Assembly: GCA_014800685.1 (NCBI GenBank)
Contig: JAAVFQ010000014.1
Span: 1-40,357 of the forward strand
DNA: 40,357 nt
DNA from: Bacteroidales bacterium
GTDB taxonomy: Bacteria; Bacteroidota; Bacteroidia; Bacteroidales; Muribaculaceae
Reading direction: 5' to 3'
Shown here: piece by piece, positions 26,124-34,254 of the stretch
How positions within the stretch are numbered: the first letter of the stretch is position 1
Layout: each line of letters begins with the position of its first letter
The notes under the pieces: model-generated
What the model was told of the DNA's origin: nothing
The model's input: the letters and a program-made list of their open reading frames with translations, nothing else
The model's database searches: none
Program-made: the position numbers and the translations under genes

Positions 26124-27008
26124 ATGCTTAATATTATATTTAAAACGATAAATTCCCGGTCTCCCAAAATTATTTTATTGGCGCTCTGTCTGCTTGCATC
26201 AATAATTAGCGCCAGAGCAGACACCATCCGTATTCTGGCTATTGGCAATAGCTTTTCAGAAGATGCGGTGGAACAGAATCTTCGAGAAATTTGTGCATCG
26301 CAAGGTATAGGGGTGGAAATAGGAAATCTTTTTATCCCTGCCTGTACGCTTGATATCCACTATGACAATCTGGTGAAAAATAACCATGCCTATTCCTATC
26401 GTAGAATCACTTCTGAGGGTAAAAAGACTGTGCAGGAAAACGTCTCGCTTGAATCAGTCCTGAAAAGTGAGGAATGGGATTATATATCTTTCCAGCAGGG
26501 GAGTAAGGACTCAGGCATATTCAGCACATTCACCGTCCTTGGCGACCTGCTTCGCAGAGTCAGAATCATCGTTGGACATAGACCCGTCTTCTGCTGGCAT
26601 AGCACCTGGGCTTATGCCCCCTCAAGCACACATGCCGGATTTGAGGCATACGGAAGAAATGAACTGCAAATGTATCACGACATAATTTCAACAACACGCA
26701 AGGTGCTACGCAAGTTTCCACAGATCAAGATACTCATCCCATCGGGCACCGCAGTGCAAAATGCTCGCACGGCCATCGTGGCAGGTCGCGACCTCACAAG
26801 AGACGGTTATCATCTTGAGCTGACTGTAGGAAGATACGTAGCAGCCTGCACATGGTATGAAGCGCTATTTCACGGCCAGTTTAATGAGAACGTATTTTGT
26901 CCGAAAACAGTCACTCCTCAAGTGGGAGCCTTGGCACGCGAAGCCGCAATAGAGGCTGTGAGAAATCCTTTTTCGATCACTCCACTTCCAGTAGCAGGGG
27001 GATTTTAG
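26124..27008 (+). CDS. DUF4886 protein, SGNH-hydrolase-like
   Basis: A 294-residue secreted protein. The N-terminus (MLNIIFKTINSRSPKIILLA...) is a Sec signal ending near SARAD. The mature start DTIRILAIGNSFSEDAVEQN matches block I of SGNH-type hydrolases, with Ser in GNSFS; YISFQQGS and a late DGYHLE (Asp-x-x-His) stretch complete the fold. This combination is typical of DUF4886 proteins of gut Bacteroidota, probably carbohydrate esterases or related periplasmic enzymes. It stands alone here, not in a polysaccharide locus. Confidence 0.8.
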   Translation: MLNIIFKTINSRSPKIILLALCLLASIISARADTIRILAIGNSFSEDAVEQNLREICASQGIGVEIGNLFIPACTLDIHYDNLVKNNHAYSYRRITSEGKKTVQENVSLESVLKSEEWDYISFQQGSKDSGIFSTFTVLGDLLRRVRIIVGHRPVFCWHSTWAYAPSSTHAGFEAYGRNELQMYHDIISTTRKVLRKFPQIKILIPSGTAVQNARTAIVAGRDLTRDGYHLELTVGRYVAACTWYEALFHGQFNENVFCPKTVTPQVGALAREAAIEAVRNPFSITPLPVAGGF

Positions 27009-27045
27009 TGCCGATATAGGGTTTGAAATATTCATGAGACTTTGA

Positions 27046-27089
27046 AATGTTAAAATTAATAGTTAAATTCGCGTCCGGATTTTAACATT
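27046..27089. promoter_or_regulatory. Inverted repeat upstream of rprX
   Basis: AATGTTAAAAT (27046-27056) and ATTTTAACATT (27079-27089) are perfect 11-bp inverted arms 22 nt apart, with another GTTAAA inside the spacer and GTTAATAT at about 27137. It lies in the 283-bp gap 27009-27291. It could be the terminator of the DUF4886 gene or an operator for rprXY. Nothing else is recognisable in the gap. Confidence 0.4.
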
Positions 27090-27291
27090 TAAATCAAAAT
27101 TTATTGATTTTCGGAGAACTAACTCCGTTACTAAGTGTTAATATTTTAGAAACTAAGTTGTCGAAGTATGGCTATGGCAGACTTCGATATTAGTTTTGGT
27201 CACGATGCGGGAATATAATCTTGATGAGTGCTCTTTAATTCCGATCATTGTCAAGATGGTAATATTTAGCTGATTACTAAATCGGAGTGTT

Positions 27292-28812
27292 ATGAAGAAA
27301 TCCACTATATGGCTTCTGACAGCTGTAATGGCTATCACTTTCGGCACTTTGCTGTATTTTCAGATTAATTATCTGGAAAATATGGTGAAGATGCGCGAAG
27401 CGCAGTTTTCCGAGAACGTCATGAGGTCGGTTTCAGCCACATCTTCGCATCTTGAGAAAATCGAGACACTCCATTTTCTGGAGGACGAGGCGAATGCCAT
27501 CGGATATAACTTTTATGATAATGATGAGGGGAGCGTAATTCCAGTAGAAACTGACTCTCTTCCTACAACGTTAATTTTACCTGAATCCGAGATTGCGGAT
27601 ACGCGCTATCCCGCCATGCTTCGCTATCCCTCTCCAGTGAGCGACATCGGTTCCCGCTATCAGAAACTTCAGCAGGTGATTTTGGAGCAGTTTCTCTATC
27701 AGAAGGGACTTCTTAATGAAGTGATCATCACAATAATGAGAGATGCCAACTCCCGCCCATTGCTTGAAAGAGCCGATTCTACCGTAATACGCCAGTATCT
27801 CTCCACCGAGCTGGCAAGCAATGGTGTAAAAGTGCCCTTTACGTTTGCTATCACTGACTCGAAAGACCATATTCTCTATTCAACGGAGGGGTTCTCCGGA
27901 CAGGATGAGCACGACGTCTATGAGCAAAAACTATTCCCCAATTCCAATGCGGACTATACGCTGATGGTAGAATTTCCTACGAAGAAGAATTATATTTTCT
28001 CAACTGTAAGATTCGTAATCCCTTCTCTGGCATTCACTCTTATACTGCTTGTAGTATTCCTTTACACTATTGCAGTGGCTTTCCGGCAAAAGAAGCTTAC
28101 GGAGATGAAGACAGATTTCATAAATAACATGACTCATGAACTGAAGACTCCCATATCAACAATATCACTGGCAGGCCAGATGCTTAACGATGATTCCGTA
28201 ATGAAATCGCCGACCACACTTAAGCATCTCTCAAGCGTCATTACTGAGGAGTCAAAGAGGCTGCGTTTCCAAGTGGAGAAAGTGCTTCAGATGTCAGTTT
28301 TCGATAAAGACTCGGCATCGGCACTTAGAATCACAGAGGTCAGCGCAAATGAAGTAATCGCGAATATCGTGCGCACTTTCACCATAAAAGTAGAAAAGTA
28401 TGGAGGAAAGATAAAGTGTGAATTTGACGCAACCCGCGATACGGTGCTCGTAGATGAAATGCACTTTACAAATGTTATTTTTAATCTGCTTGATAATGCC
28501 GTGAAATACCGACGCGAAGATGTCGAGCCGGATTTCTGTATCTCCACGAGAGACGTATCGAAAGACAGGCTTGAGATAAGAGTATCGGATAATGGCATCG
28601 GCATCCGCAAAGATGACCTTAAGCGCATTTTTGATAAATTTTACAGGGTTTCTACCGGTAATCTTCATGACGTGAAGGGGTTCGGACTTGGACTTGCATA
28701 CGTTAAAAAGATGGTTACTCTCTTCGGGGGAAATATCACGGTAGAAAGCGAGCCGGGAGAAGGTACCACATTTATTATCACACTCCCTCTGAGCGGTTCC
28801 AACTCGAAATGA
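27292..28812 (+). CDS. rprX: RprX-like sensor histidine kinase
   Basis: A 506-residue membrane histidine kinase. TM1 is about residues 6-26, a periplasmic sensor domain spans about 27-235, and TM2 is about 236-260. The HisKA domain carries His282 in NNMTHELKTPIS. The HATPase domain has the N box NVIFNLLDNAVKY, G1 VSDNGIGI and G2 GFGLGLAYVKKM. It autophosphorylates and would pass phosphate to the response regulator encoded 140 bp downstream. The pair matches RprX/RprY of Bacteroides in domain order and in the regulator sequence. Confidence 0.9.
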   Translation: MKKSTIWLLTAVMAITFGTLLYFQINYLENMVKMREAQFSENVMRSVSATSSHLEKIETLHFLEDEANAIGYNFYDNDEGSVIPVETDSLPTTLILPESEIADTRYPAMLRYPSPVSDIGSRYQKLQQVILEQFLYQKGLLNEVIITIMRDANSRPLLERADSTVIRQYLSTELASNGVKVPFTFAITDSKDHILYSTEGFSGQDEHDVYEQKLFPNSNADYTLMVEFPTKKNYIFSTVRFVIPSLAFTLILLVVFLYTIAVAFRQKKLTEMKTDFINNMTHELKTPISTISLAGQMLNDDSVMKSPTTLKHLSSVITEESKRLRFQVEKVLQMSVFDKDSASALRITEVSANEVIANIVRTFTIKVEKYGGKIKCEFDATRDTVLVDEMHFTNVIFNLLDNAVKYRREDVEPDFCISTRDVSKDRLEIRVSDNGIGIRKDDLKRIFDKFYRVSTGNLHDVKGFGLGLAYVKKMVTLFGGNITVESEPGEGTTFIITLPLSGSNSK

Positions 28813-28855
28813 GATGTGACAATAAATGGAGAAAGGCATATTGCTGATAGCTTAA

Positions 28856-28929
28856 AAGATTTGACTGAGAGAAACATATAAGGCAGATGTATACCTGACT
28901 GCGACCTAAGTCAAATCTTCAATATTATT
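28856..28929 (+). other. Long inverted repeat between rprX and rprY
   Basis: AAGATTTGACT (28856-28866) and AGTCAAATCTT (28919-28929) are perfect 11-bp arms around a 52-nt loop that itself holds CAGATGTATACCTG. It lies in the 140-bp gap ahead of rprY and could be a terminator/attenuator or mRNA processing structure. Confidence 0.45.
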
Positions 28930-28952
28930 AGATAACTAAAAAACAAATAAAT

Positions 28953-29651
28953 ATGGAAGAGAAATTTAAATTCCTGCTCTGTGAAGACGACGAGAACCTC
29001 GGTATGCTTCTGCGAGAGTTTCTGCAGGCCAAGGGATACAATGCCGATTTGTTTCCTGATGGCGAAAAGGGATACAAGGCTTTTCTTCAGGGGAAGTATG
29101 ATCTCTGCATTCTTGACGTGATGATGCCTAAAAAGGATGGATTCACCCTTGCTCAGGAAATACGAAGCATCAATGAGGAAGTGCCCATCATTTTCCTGAC
29201 CGCAAAGACCCTGAAGGAGGATGTTTTGGAAGGATTCAATATCGGAGCAGACGACTACATTACCAAGCCTTTCTCAATGGAGGAGGTCGTGTCACGTATC
29301 ACAGCCATCATGCGTCGAGTGAAAGGAAAGACTGATAAGGAGGTTACGATGTATAAACTCGGTAAATACACGTTCAACACGCAGAATCAGACGCTTGTCA
29401 CTGATGATAAGACCCAGAAACTCACCACCAAGGAAAGTGAGCTGCTTAAATTGCTTTGTCTGCATCTCAACCGAATTCTTGAAAGAAATTATGCTCTAAA
29501 GACTATTTGGGTGGATGATAACTACTTCAATGCAAGAAGCATGGATGTCTACATTACAAAGCTCAGAAAGCTTCTCAAGGATGATCCCAATATCGAAATT
29601 ATTAATGTGCATGGAAAGGGCTACAAACTGATTGCCCCGACCGAAGCCTAA
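28953..29651 (+). CDS. rprY: RprY-like OmpR-family response regulator
   Basis: A 232-residue regulator. The receiver domain has the acidic pair in LLCEDDEN, phospho-acceptor Asp55 in ILDVMMPKKDG, Thr in FLTAK and Lys in ITKPF. The C-terminal winged-helix domain (about 135-230) ends with MDVYITKLRKLLKDDPNI and NVHGKGYKL. It is paired with the upstream histidine kinase. RprY is known in Bacteroides and Porphyromonas as an envelope/stress-related regulator; its targets here are not deducible. A strong terminator follows. Confidence 0.92.
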   Translation: MEEKFKFLLCEDDENLGMLLREFLQAKGYNADLFPDGEKGYKAFLQGKYDLCILDVMMPKKDGFTLAQEIRSINEEVPIIFLTAKTLKEDVLEGFNIGADDYITKPFSMEEVVSRITAIMRRVKGKTDKEVTMYKLGKYTFNTQNQTLVTDDKTQKLTTKESELLKLLCLHLNRILERNYALKTIWVDDNYFNARSMDVYITKLRKLLKDDPNIEIINVHGKGYKLIAPTEA

Positions 29652-29667
29652 TCAATTCTAAAGAAAC

Positions 29668-29702
29668 AAAATGGTGCCCTCGTCAAGAAGGCACCATTTT
29701 TT
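29668..29702. terminator. Bidirectional terminator between rprY and ftsH
   Basis: AAAATGGTGCC and GGCACCATTTT form an 11-bp stem, 17 bp after the rprY stop, followed by further T on the plus strand and by A/T on the minus strand. It ends rprY and, from the other side, can end ftsH. Confidence 0.8.
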
Positions 29703-29735
29703 ATGGTTGTATAGATGGGTAATCATCAGATTGAG

Positions 29736-31754
29736 TTATTCTTTCTCATCCAAAGGGGGAGGGGTGTCCGCATCGTCCTTATCGGCTCCGGGAAGTGCTT
29801 TTCTCTCCTCTTCCTCCTTTTTGTTGATTTCTATTACTTCGTCTGTGCGTGATTTCCATTTCCTTGGACCAAGAAGTTTCTCAACGTCAGCTCTGAAAAT
29901 GACCTCTTTTTCTATAAGCAGATCGCGCATGGCATTGTGCTGGGCAGCATACTCTTTAAGGATGCTCTTAGCGCGTTCGTACTGCTCATTGATGATGCGT
30001 TGCACTTCTGAGTCAATGAGAGATGCCGTCTCTTCAGAATATGGCTTGGTGAAGCCGTAGGCTTGTCCGCTTGAATCCATATAGTTAAGGTTAGGAAGCT
30101 TATCACTCATGCCATAAACCGTCACCATAGCGTGAGCAAGCTTTGTGGCTCGCTCAAGGTCGTTGCTTGCTCCGGTGCCTATTTCACCAAGGAAAACCTC
30201 TTCGGCAGCACGTCCGCCAAGCAAAGAACAAAGATTATCCAGAAGAGCCTGAGTGGGAGCGATTACCCTTGATTCAGGGGCATACCATGCAGCTCCGAGA
30301 GCCATTCCTCGGGGCACGATAGTAACTTTCACAAGTGGGTCGCCATATTTAATGAGCCATGAGACGGTAGCGTGTCCGGCTTCATGCGTAGCGATGGATT
30401 CTTTCTCTTCGGGAGTGATGATGCGAGAGCGTTTCTCCATACCGCCGATGATTCTGTCTACGGCAGCCATGAAGTCATCCCATGTCACTTCCTGCTTATT
30501 ATTGCGGGCGGCAATTAATGCTGCTTCATTGCAGACGTTAGCGATGTCGGCACCGCTGAATCCCTGAGTCTGTCTTGCAAGCTGCTCTACGTCAAGATCT
30601 GCGCTTGTCTTGATTTTACGAAGGTGTACCTGGAAGATTTCTATACGATCGGTAAGCTCGGGCAAATCAACGTTTATCTGACGGTCAAAGCGTCCGGGAC
30701 GCATAAGAGCCTTGTCGAGCATGTCGGCACGGTTGGTAGCAGCCAGAATAATTACGCCATTGTTAGACCCGAATCCGTCCATTTCCGTGAGCATCTGGTT
30801 AAGGGTATTCTCACGCTCGTCATTGGAGCCCATGTTAGGATTTTTTCCTCTGGCACGACCCACAGCATCTATCTCATCAATGAAGACTATGCAGGGCGCT
30901 TTCTCCTTTGCCTGTTTGAACAGGTCTCTCACTCTGGCAGCGCCCACGCCAACAAACATTTCCACAAAGTCTGAGCCCGACATAGAAAGGAATGGCACGT
31001 TGGCTTCGCCTGCGACAGCCTTCGCAAGAAGAGTCTTACCGGTGCCGGGAGGGCCTACAAGCAGAGCTCCTTTTGGAATTTTTGCACCAAGCTCAGTGTA
31101 GCGCTGAGGGTTTTTCAGGAAGTCGACTATCTCTTCTACCTCAACTTTTGCTTCAGCGAGTCCGGCAACGTCTTTGAATGTCACATTAGTTCCGTCGCTT
31201 TTGTCAAAGAGTTTTGCCTTCGACTTTGCTACGTTAAAGATGCCCCCACCGGCTGAGGAGTTGCCCATGCGTCGTGACATAAAGAGCATGAAAGCAAAAA
31301 AGATAATTACAGGACCAAGATACCATAAGAGTTTCATGAAATCTGATCCTCTCTCATAGGTGACCTTAATTGCAGGCTTATGCTGAGCCGTAAGCTGGCT
31401 GTTCCAGGCATCAATTTTGTCTGAAATTTTATCTGAAGAGGGGATAGTAGTCTTTAATTTCTTCTCTCCGTCAAATTCAGGGTCGTTTTCGGAGAATCCC
31501 TGTTTCTTAGCACCTGCGGGTGTAAGAAATCCCTCCGCAATGCTATTTTCAGATAGAATCGTAATTTTTTCTATCTGCCCCTGGCTGGCAGCAATCTCAA
31601 AATCGGTCCAATCCACCTCCTTGGTTTGTGAGCCATCCTGAAAGTAATAGAGGGCAAGAAGTGAGAGTCCGATGAGTGCATACATCCAGTACATATTCAT
31701 CAGAGGTCGCTTATTCCTATTGTTAGGATTTTGCTTTGGCAATAAATTTTTCAT
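29736..31754 (-). CDS. ftsH: ATP-dependent zinc metalloprotease FtsH
   Basis: A 672-residue inner-membrane AAA protease that degrades misfolded membrane and regulatory proteins. TM1 is about 23-39, a periplasmic domain spans 40-140, and TM2 is about 145-162. The AAA domain has Walker A GPPGTGKT at 234-241, Walker B FIDEID around 291-296 and second-region-of-homology [10 protein letters not shown] at 351-360. The zinc motif HEAGH is at 457-461. The C-terminal tail is acidic. It follows rsfS on the same strand, a common Bacteroidota arrangement, but with a 244-bp gap containing repeat copy D. Confidence 0.96.
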   Translation of the reverse strand: MKNLLPKQNPNNRNKRPLMNMYWMYALIGLSLLALYYFQDGSQTKEVDWTDFEIAASQGQIEKITILSENSIAEGFLTPAGAKKQGFSENDPEFDGEKKLKTTIPSSDKISDKIDAWNSQLTAQHKPAIKVTYERGSDFMKLLWYLGPVIIFFAFMLFMSRRMGNSSAGGGIFNVAKSKAKLFDKSDGTNVTFKDVAGLAEAKVEVEEIVDFLKNPQRYTELGAKIPKGALLVGPPGTGKTLLAKAVAGEANVPFLSMSGSDFVEMFVGVGAARVRDLFKQAKEKAPCIVFIDEIDAVGRARGKNPNMGSNDERENTLNQMLTEMDGFGSNNGVIILAATNRADMLDKALMRPGRFDRQINVDLPELTDRIEIFQVHLRKIKTSADLDVEQLARQTQGFSGADIANVCNEAALIAARNNKQEVTWDDFMAAVDRIIGGMEKRSRIITPEEKESIATHEAGHATVSWLIKYGDPLVKVTIVPRGMALGAAWYAPESRVIAPTQALLDNLCSLLGGRAAEEVFLGEIGTGASNDLERATKLAHAMVTVYGMSDKLPNLNYMDSSGQAYGFTKPYSEETASLIDSEVQRIINEQYERAKSILKEYAAQHNAMRDLLIEKEVIFRADVEKLLGPRKWKSRTDEVIEINKKEEEERKALPGADKDDADTPPPLDEKE

Positions 31755-31769
31755 ATTATGAAAATCGGA

Positions 31770-31952
31770 TATGTAAGCGTGATATTTATTGAAATATAAA
31801 ACGTAAGGATTTTCGGATTATTTTGCAGTATGAAATCAGAGCATAAGCGAGTAAAGCTACTAATTCACATCCTCTGCCAACCTTATAAATCATGTTTTAA
31901 AATTTCAACAGAACCACTGCTTAACTATCGTTAAATTATTAGAACTATCTTG
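31770..31952 (+). repeat. Interspersed repeat, copy D (diverged)
   Basis: A 183-bp stretch aligns with copy C end to end: the left end TATGTAAGCGTGATATTTAT, then ATATAAAACGTAAGGATTTT, and the right end ATCGTTAAATTATTAGAACT. Length is within 3 bp of C, but many substitutions make it the oldest-looking copy. It fills most of the gap between rsfS and ftsH, just upstream of the ftsH start, and thus probably lies in its leader. Confidence 0.6.
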
Positions 31953-31998
31953 TCTGTGGAATATAGTCATTTGAAAATTATTGGGCTGACGCATCATT

Positions 31999-32358
31999 TC
32001 AGTCCAAATCCGGAATGTATTCAATGGGAGCATCTCCCCAGAGCTCTTCCAGATTATATCTCAAACGGATATCTGGAAGAAAAATATGAGCAAACACATC
32101 TCCATAATCAAGAATTATCCATTCAGAATTGCGGTAACCATCATAGTTCAAGGGTTTGCGATGGCAGGTTTCAAGCACTTTGTCTCTGATTGAGTCAGCG
32201 ATAGCAGACACCTGAGACGTCGAATTGCCTTGACATATTATAAATTTGGATGCGTTTGAGACTCCGAGCGCGGCAAGATCTATTACCGCAATTTTGTGGC
32301 CTTTCTTATCCTGAATACCCTCAATTATAGAGGGTGTTATTTCTATGTTCTTGTGCAT
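31999..32358 (-). CDS. rsfS: Ribosomal silencing factor RsfS
   Basis: A 119-residue RsfS/Iojap protein that binds ribosomal protein uL14 and blocks subunit joining when nutrients are scarce. Family features are KIAVIDLAALGVSNASKFIICQGNSTSQVSAIADSI at the core (quoted in parts: VIDLAALGVS, FIICQGNSTSQV), GYRNSEWIILDYGDVFAHIF and a C-terminal LEELWGDAP. The ATG at 32358 gives MHKNIEITPSII, a normal family start; a longer frame adds 21 residues with no family support. Gene order rsfS then ftsH is typical. Confidence 0.92.
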   Translation of the reverse strand: MHKNIEITPSIIEGIQDKKGHKIAVIDLAALGVSNASKFIICQGNSTSQVSAIADSIRDKVLETCHRKPLNYDGYRNSEWIILDYGDVFAHIFLPDIRLRYNLEELWGDAPIEYIPDLD

Positions 32359-32472
32359 TAGAATGTTATGTCGTTCATGTATGTGTCGTAGCTCCCCCTT
32401 GTCCGGAGGGTCTTTTCCCACATTCTATATAACACCGTTTCAGTTAAATAGTTTTGGGATTTTGTCAACAAA

Positions 32473-32510
32473 AAAGGCATGCCGGAAATTTTTCATTACG
32501 GCATGCCTTT
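32473..32510. terminator. Hairpin terminator after sodB
   Basis: AAAGGCATGCCG and CGGCATGCCTTT form a perfect 12-bp stem with a 14-nt loop. On the minus strand it is followed by TTTTTTG, so it terminates sodB 26 bp after the stop. Confidence 0.8.
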
Positions 32511-32535
32511 AATTATATTCTATTGCGTCATTTGT

Positions 32536-33114
32536 TTATTCGTAACGGATGGATATGATGTCCCAGTCAATAATGTCCCAGATTTTGTGCAGATAATCAG
32601 CACGCAGATTCTGATAGTCGAGATAATACGCATGTTCCCACACGTCAAGGGTGAGAATCGGTCTGAGACCGTCGGTCATAGGGTTGGCAGCATTACCAGC
32701 CTGAGTTATAAGGAGTTTTCCCTCATGATCGGCGCTGAGCCATACCCATCCTGAGCCGAAGATTCCTTTCCCGGCATCTTCCATCAGTCTCTTCAGCTCA
32801 TCGAGCGAACCAAACTGACGTTCTATCTGCTCAGCCAGTCTTCCATTAGGTTCGGGAGTCGGTTCGGGCGAGAATTGGAAGAAATAAAAGATGTGATTCC
32901 ACGCTTGAGAAGCATTGTTGAAGAGCTTGCCTTCGCTGTGGGTGATAATTTGCTCAAGAGTCATGTCTTCGTAGCCCGTGTCACGAATTAAATCATTGAG
33001 CGTGTCAATATAGGCTTTCTCATGCTTTCCCCAATGGTATTCCACTGTGCGTTGCGAGATTACAGGGGCGAGAGCATCGGGAGAATAGGGAAGTTTGGGT
33101 TGTGTGAATTTCAT
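32536..33114 (-). CDS. sodB: Superoxide dismutase (Fe/Mn family)
   Basis: A 192-residue cytoplasmic Fe/Mn superoxide dismutase that converts superoxide to peroxide and oxygen. Metal ligands are visible: His27 in EYHWGKHEKAY, His in NNASQAWNHIFYF (about 74), and the Asp and His of LDVWEHAYYLDYQN (about 157 and 161). The iron-type GSGWVWL and AGNAANP stretches are present. In anaerobic Bacteroidales the enzyme is often cambialistic. Gene monocistronic by position, with a strong terminator. The 137-bp stretch upstream contains a possible reversed end of the repeat family but no clear promoter. Confidence 0.95.
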   Translation of the reverse strand: MKFTQPKLPYSPDALAPVISQRTVEYHWGKHEKAYIDTLNDLIRDTGYEDMTLEQIITHSEGKLFNNASQAWNHIFYFFQFSPEPTPEPNGRLAEQIERQFGSLDELKRLMEDAGKGIFGSGWVWLSADHEGKLLITQAGNAANPMTDGLRPILTLDVWEHAYYLDYQNLRADYLHKIWDIIDWDIISIRYE

Positions 33115-33251
33115 AAAATTTGTTTTAGCGGTGTTTGAAATTATGCAGGTGAAAAAATCTATGCCGTCTCTCAGCCTTCATTTCTCACTTACATATTCTA
33201 TTTAGAATTGATGTCTACCTTACAAACATCCTTATATCTAAAAGGTTCAGT

Positions 33252-33875
33252 TCATTCTCCTGATTTATCGTATGGCTCCAGCAACTTTATAAATTTGCGT
33301 GTTTCATCAACGATGTTTCTTGAGTCGGCTATCGCTTTGCTAACAGCGATTCCGTTCACACCGGTATTCATAATTGCGTCCACATCGTCAGTAAGAATAT
33401 TCCCGGCAGCCACTCGAGGAGTTTCCATTTCAAGTCTATCCATTTCCTCCGCAAGTTTTTTCACGCCCTCGATTCCGAGAGCATTGTCATCATTCTCCTT
33501 ACGGAAAGGGGAGAGGCTGATATAGTCTATATCAAGCGACCTTACAGAGGTTATGTCTTCCACAGTGTTTGCATCCACACCAATAACGGGGCCGGCTCCA
33601 AGTTCGAGTCTTGCTTTTGAGGGGAGCATATCGCTCTTTCTGAGATGAACGCCTCCCAATTCAAGTTCCTTACACAAATCCACGCGTCCGCTAATTATCA
33701 GAAACGCATCGGCCTCTTGACACATTGGCTTGATTTCTGAAATTGCTTGACGGATATCTTCATCTGAAGCGCCCTCCATCCGGAGTTCAATCCACTGGCA
33801 GCCCCCGGCAAGCGCCTCTTTGACTTGTTCTACTACAAGAGTCTTGTTGTCACCTTTTGTGATAAATTGAAGCAT
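33252..33875 (-). CDS. thiE: ThiE-like protein with degraded active site
   Basis: A 207-residue TIM-barrel protein clearly related to thiamine phosphate synthase, which joins HMP-pyrophosphate and thiazole phosphate. The canonical QLRxK reads ELRME (30-34), the NDD motif reads SGR (62-64), HxGxxD reads HLRKSD (77-82) and GVSxHT reads GVDANT (99-104). The GLGPxxxTxTK phosphate loop reads SLSPFRKENDD (120-130) and GGI reads GNI (158-160). One acidic residue (Asp82) and Arg32 remain. The frame is open and full length, so it is either a pseudoenzyme or early decay. It starts 25 bp after the thiS-like gene. No other thi genes are in the window. Confidence 0.8.
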   Translation of the reverse strand: MLQFITKGDNKTLVVEQVKEALAGGCQWIELRMEGASDEDIRQAISEIKPMCQEADAFLIISGRVDLCKELELGGVHLRKSDMLPSKARLELGAGPVIGVDANTVEDITSVRSLDIDYISLSPFRKENDDNALGIEGVKKLAEEMDRLEMETPRVAAGNILTDDVDAIMNTGVNGIAVSKAIADSRNIVDETRKFIKLLEPYDKSGE

Positions 33876-33900
33876 AATGTATGGTTTAAAGAATAATAGA

Positions 33901-34089
33901 TTAGAGAGGGAAAGAGATTATGTCTCCATCCTTCAGAAAAGTTTCCGAATATTTGTCTGCCGGCAGGAGCAGACCATTAAGCCATAATGGAAGGAGTCTG
34001 CTGCCGGAATAGTGCTCGGCAAGAAAGTCTGCGATGCTATACCTGTCAGACTTAATAAGATAAGGAGTACTATTAAAAATAATTAGCAT
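33901..34089 (-). CDS. thiS: ThiS-like sulfur carrier lacking C-terminal Gly-Gly
   Basis: A 62-residue ubiquitin-fold protein with the ThiS pattern: N-terminal strand, SIADFLAEHY helix, WLNGLLLPADKYSETFLKDGD and a final strand IISFPL. Functional ThiS ends in Gly-Gly, which is adenylated and thiocarboxylated. Here the frame stops at FPL, and no downstream frame restores Gly-Gly. It could not act as a normal sulfur carrier. It is upstream of the ThiE-like gene on the same strand. I found no TPP riboswitch in the 165-bp gap above it. Confidence 0.75.
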   Translation of the reverse strand: MLIIFNSTPYLIKSDRYSIADFLAEHYSGSRLLPLWLNGLLLPADKYSETFLKDGDIISFPL

Positions 34090-34213
34090 AAACTAAATTA
34101 GTTTTATTGAAATCAGCAGGCAGATGCTTACCGAAATAAAACAGTCTTGTTACCTTAATAACAATTTTCAGCCCTGTTTTTCTTTCAATACGGTAAGAAA
34201 TCTAACTCTAAAA

Positions 34214-34245
34214 TTTGTGGGTCTCGCCGATTAGTAGTAAATTTG
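34214..34245 (+). promoter_or_regulatory. Promoter of the ABC-F gene
   Basis: TTTG at 34214 and TAAATTTG at 34238-34245 are 20 nt apart. The -7 box ends only 9 bp before the ATG at 34255, so the transcript should be nearly leaderless. Confidence 0.7.
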
Positions 34246-34254
34246 TAGTGTATT

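Noticed and set aside
28862..28872. TGACTGAGAGA shared between the rprX-rprY gap and repeat copy C
   Set aside because: The match does not extend beyond 11 bases and the flanks differ, so chance is more likely.
33115..33251. Possible seventh repeat copy (TTTCTCACTTACATAT near 33190 and CTGAGAGAC in reverse)
   Set aside because: Only a single end-like stretch and a 9-base match are visible; no opposite end or interior alignment could be traced.
34090..34254. TPP riboswitch upstream of the thiS-like gene
   Set aside because: The conserved CTGAGA and downstream TPP-binding segments are absent on the minus strand; only A/T-rich sequence and weak repeats are seen.
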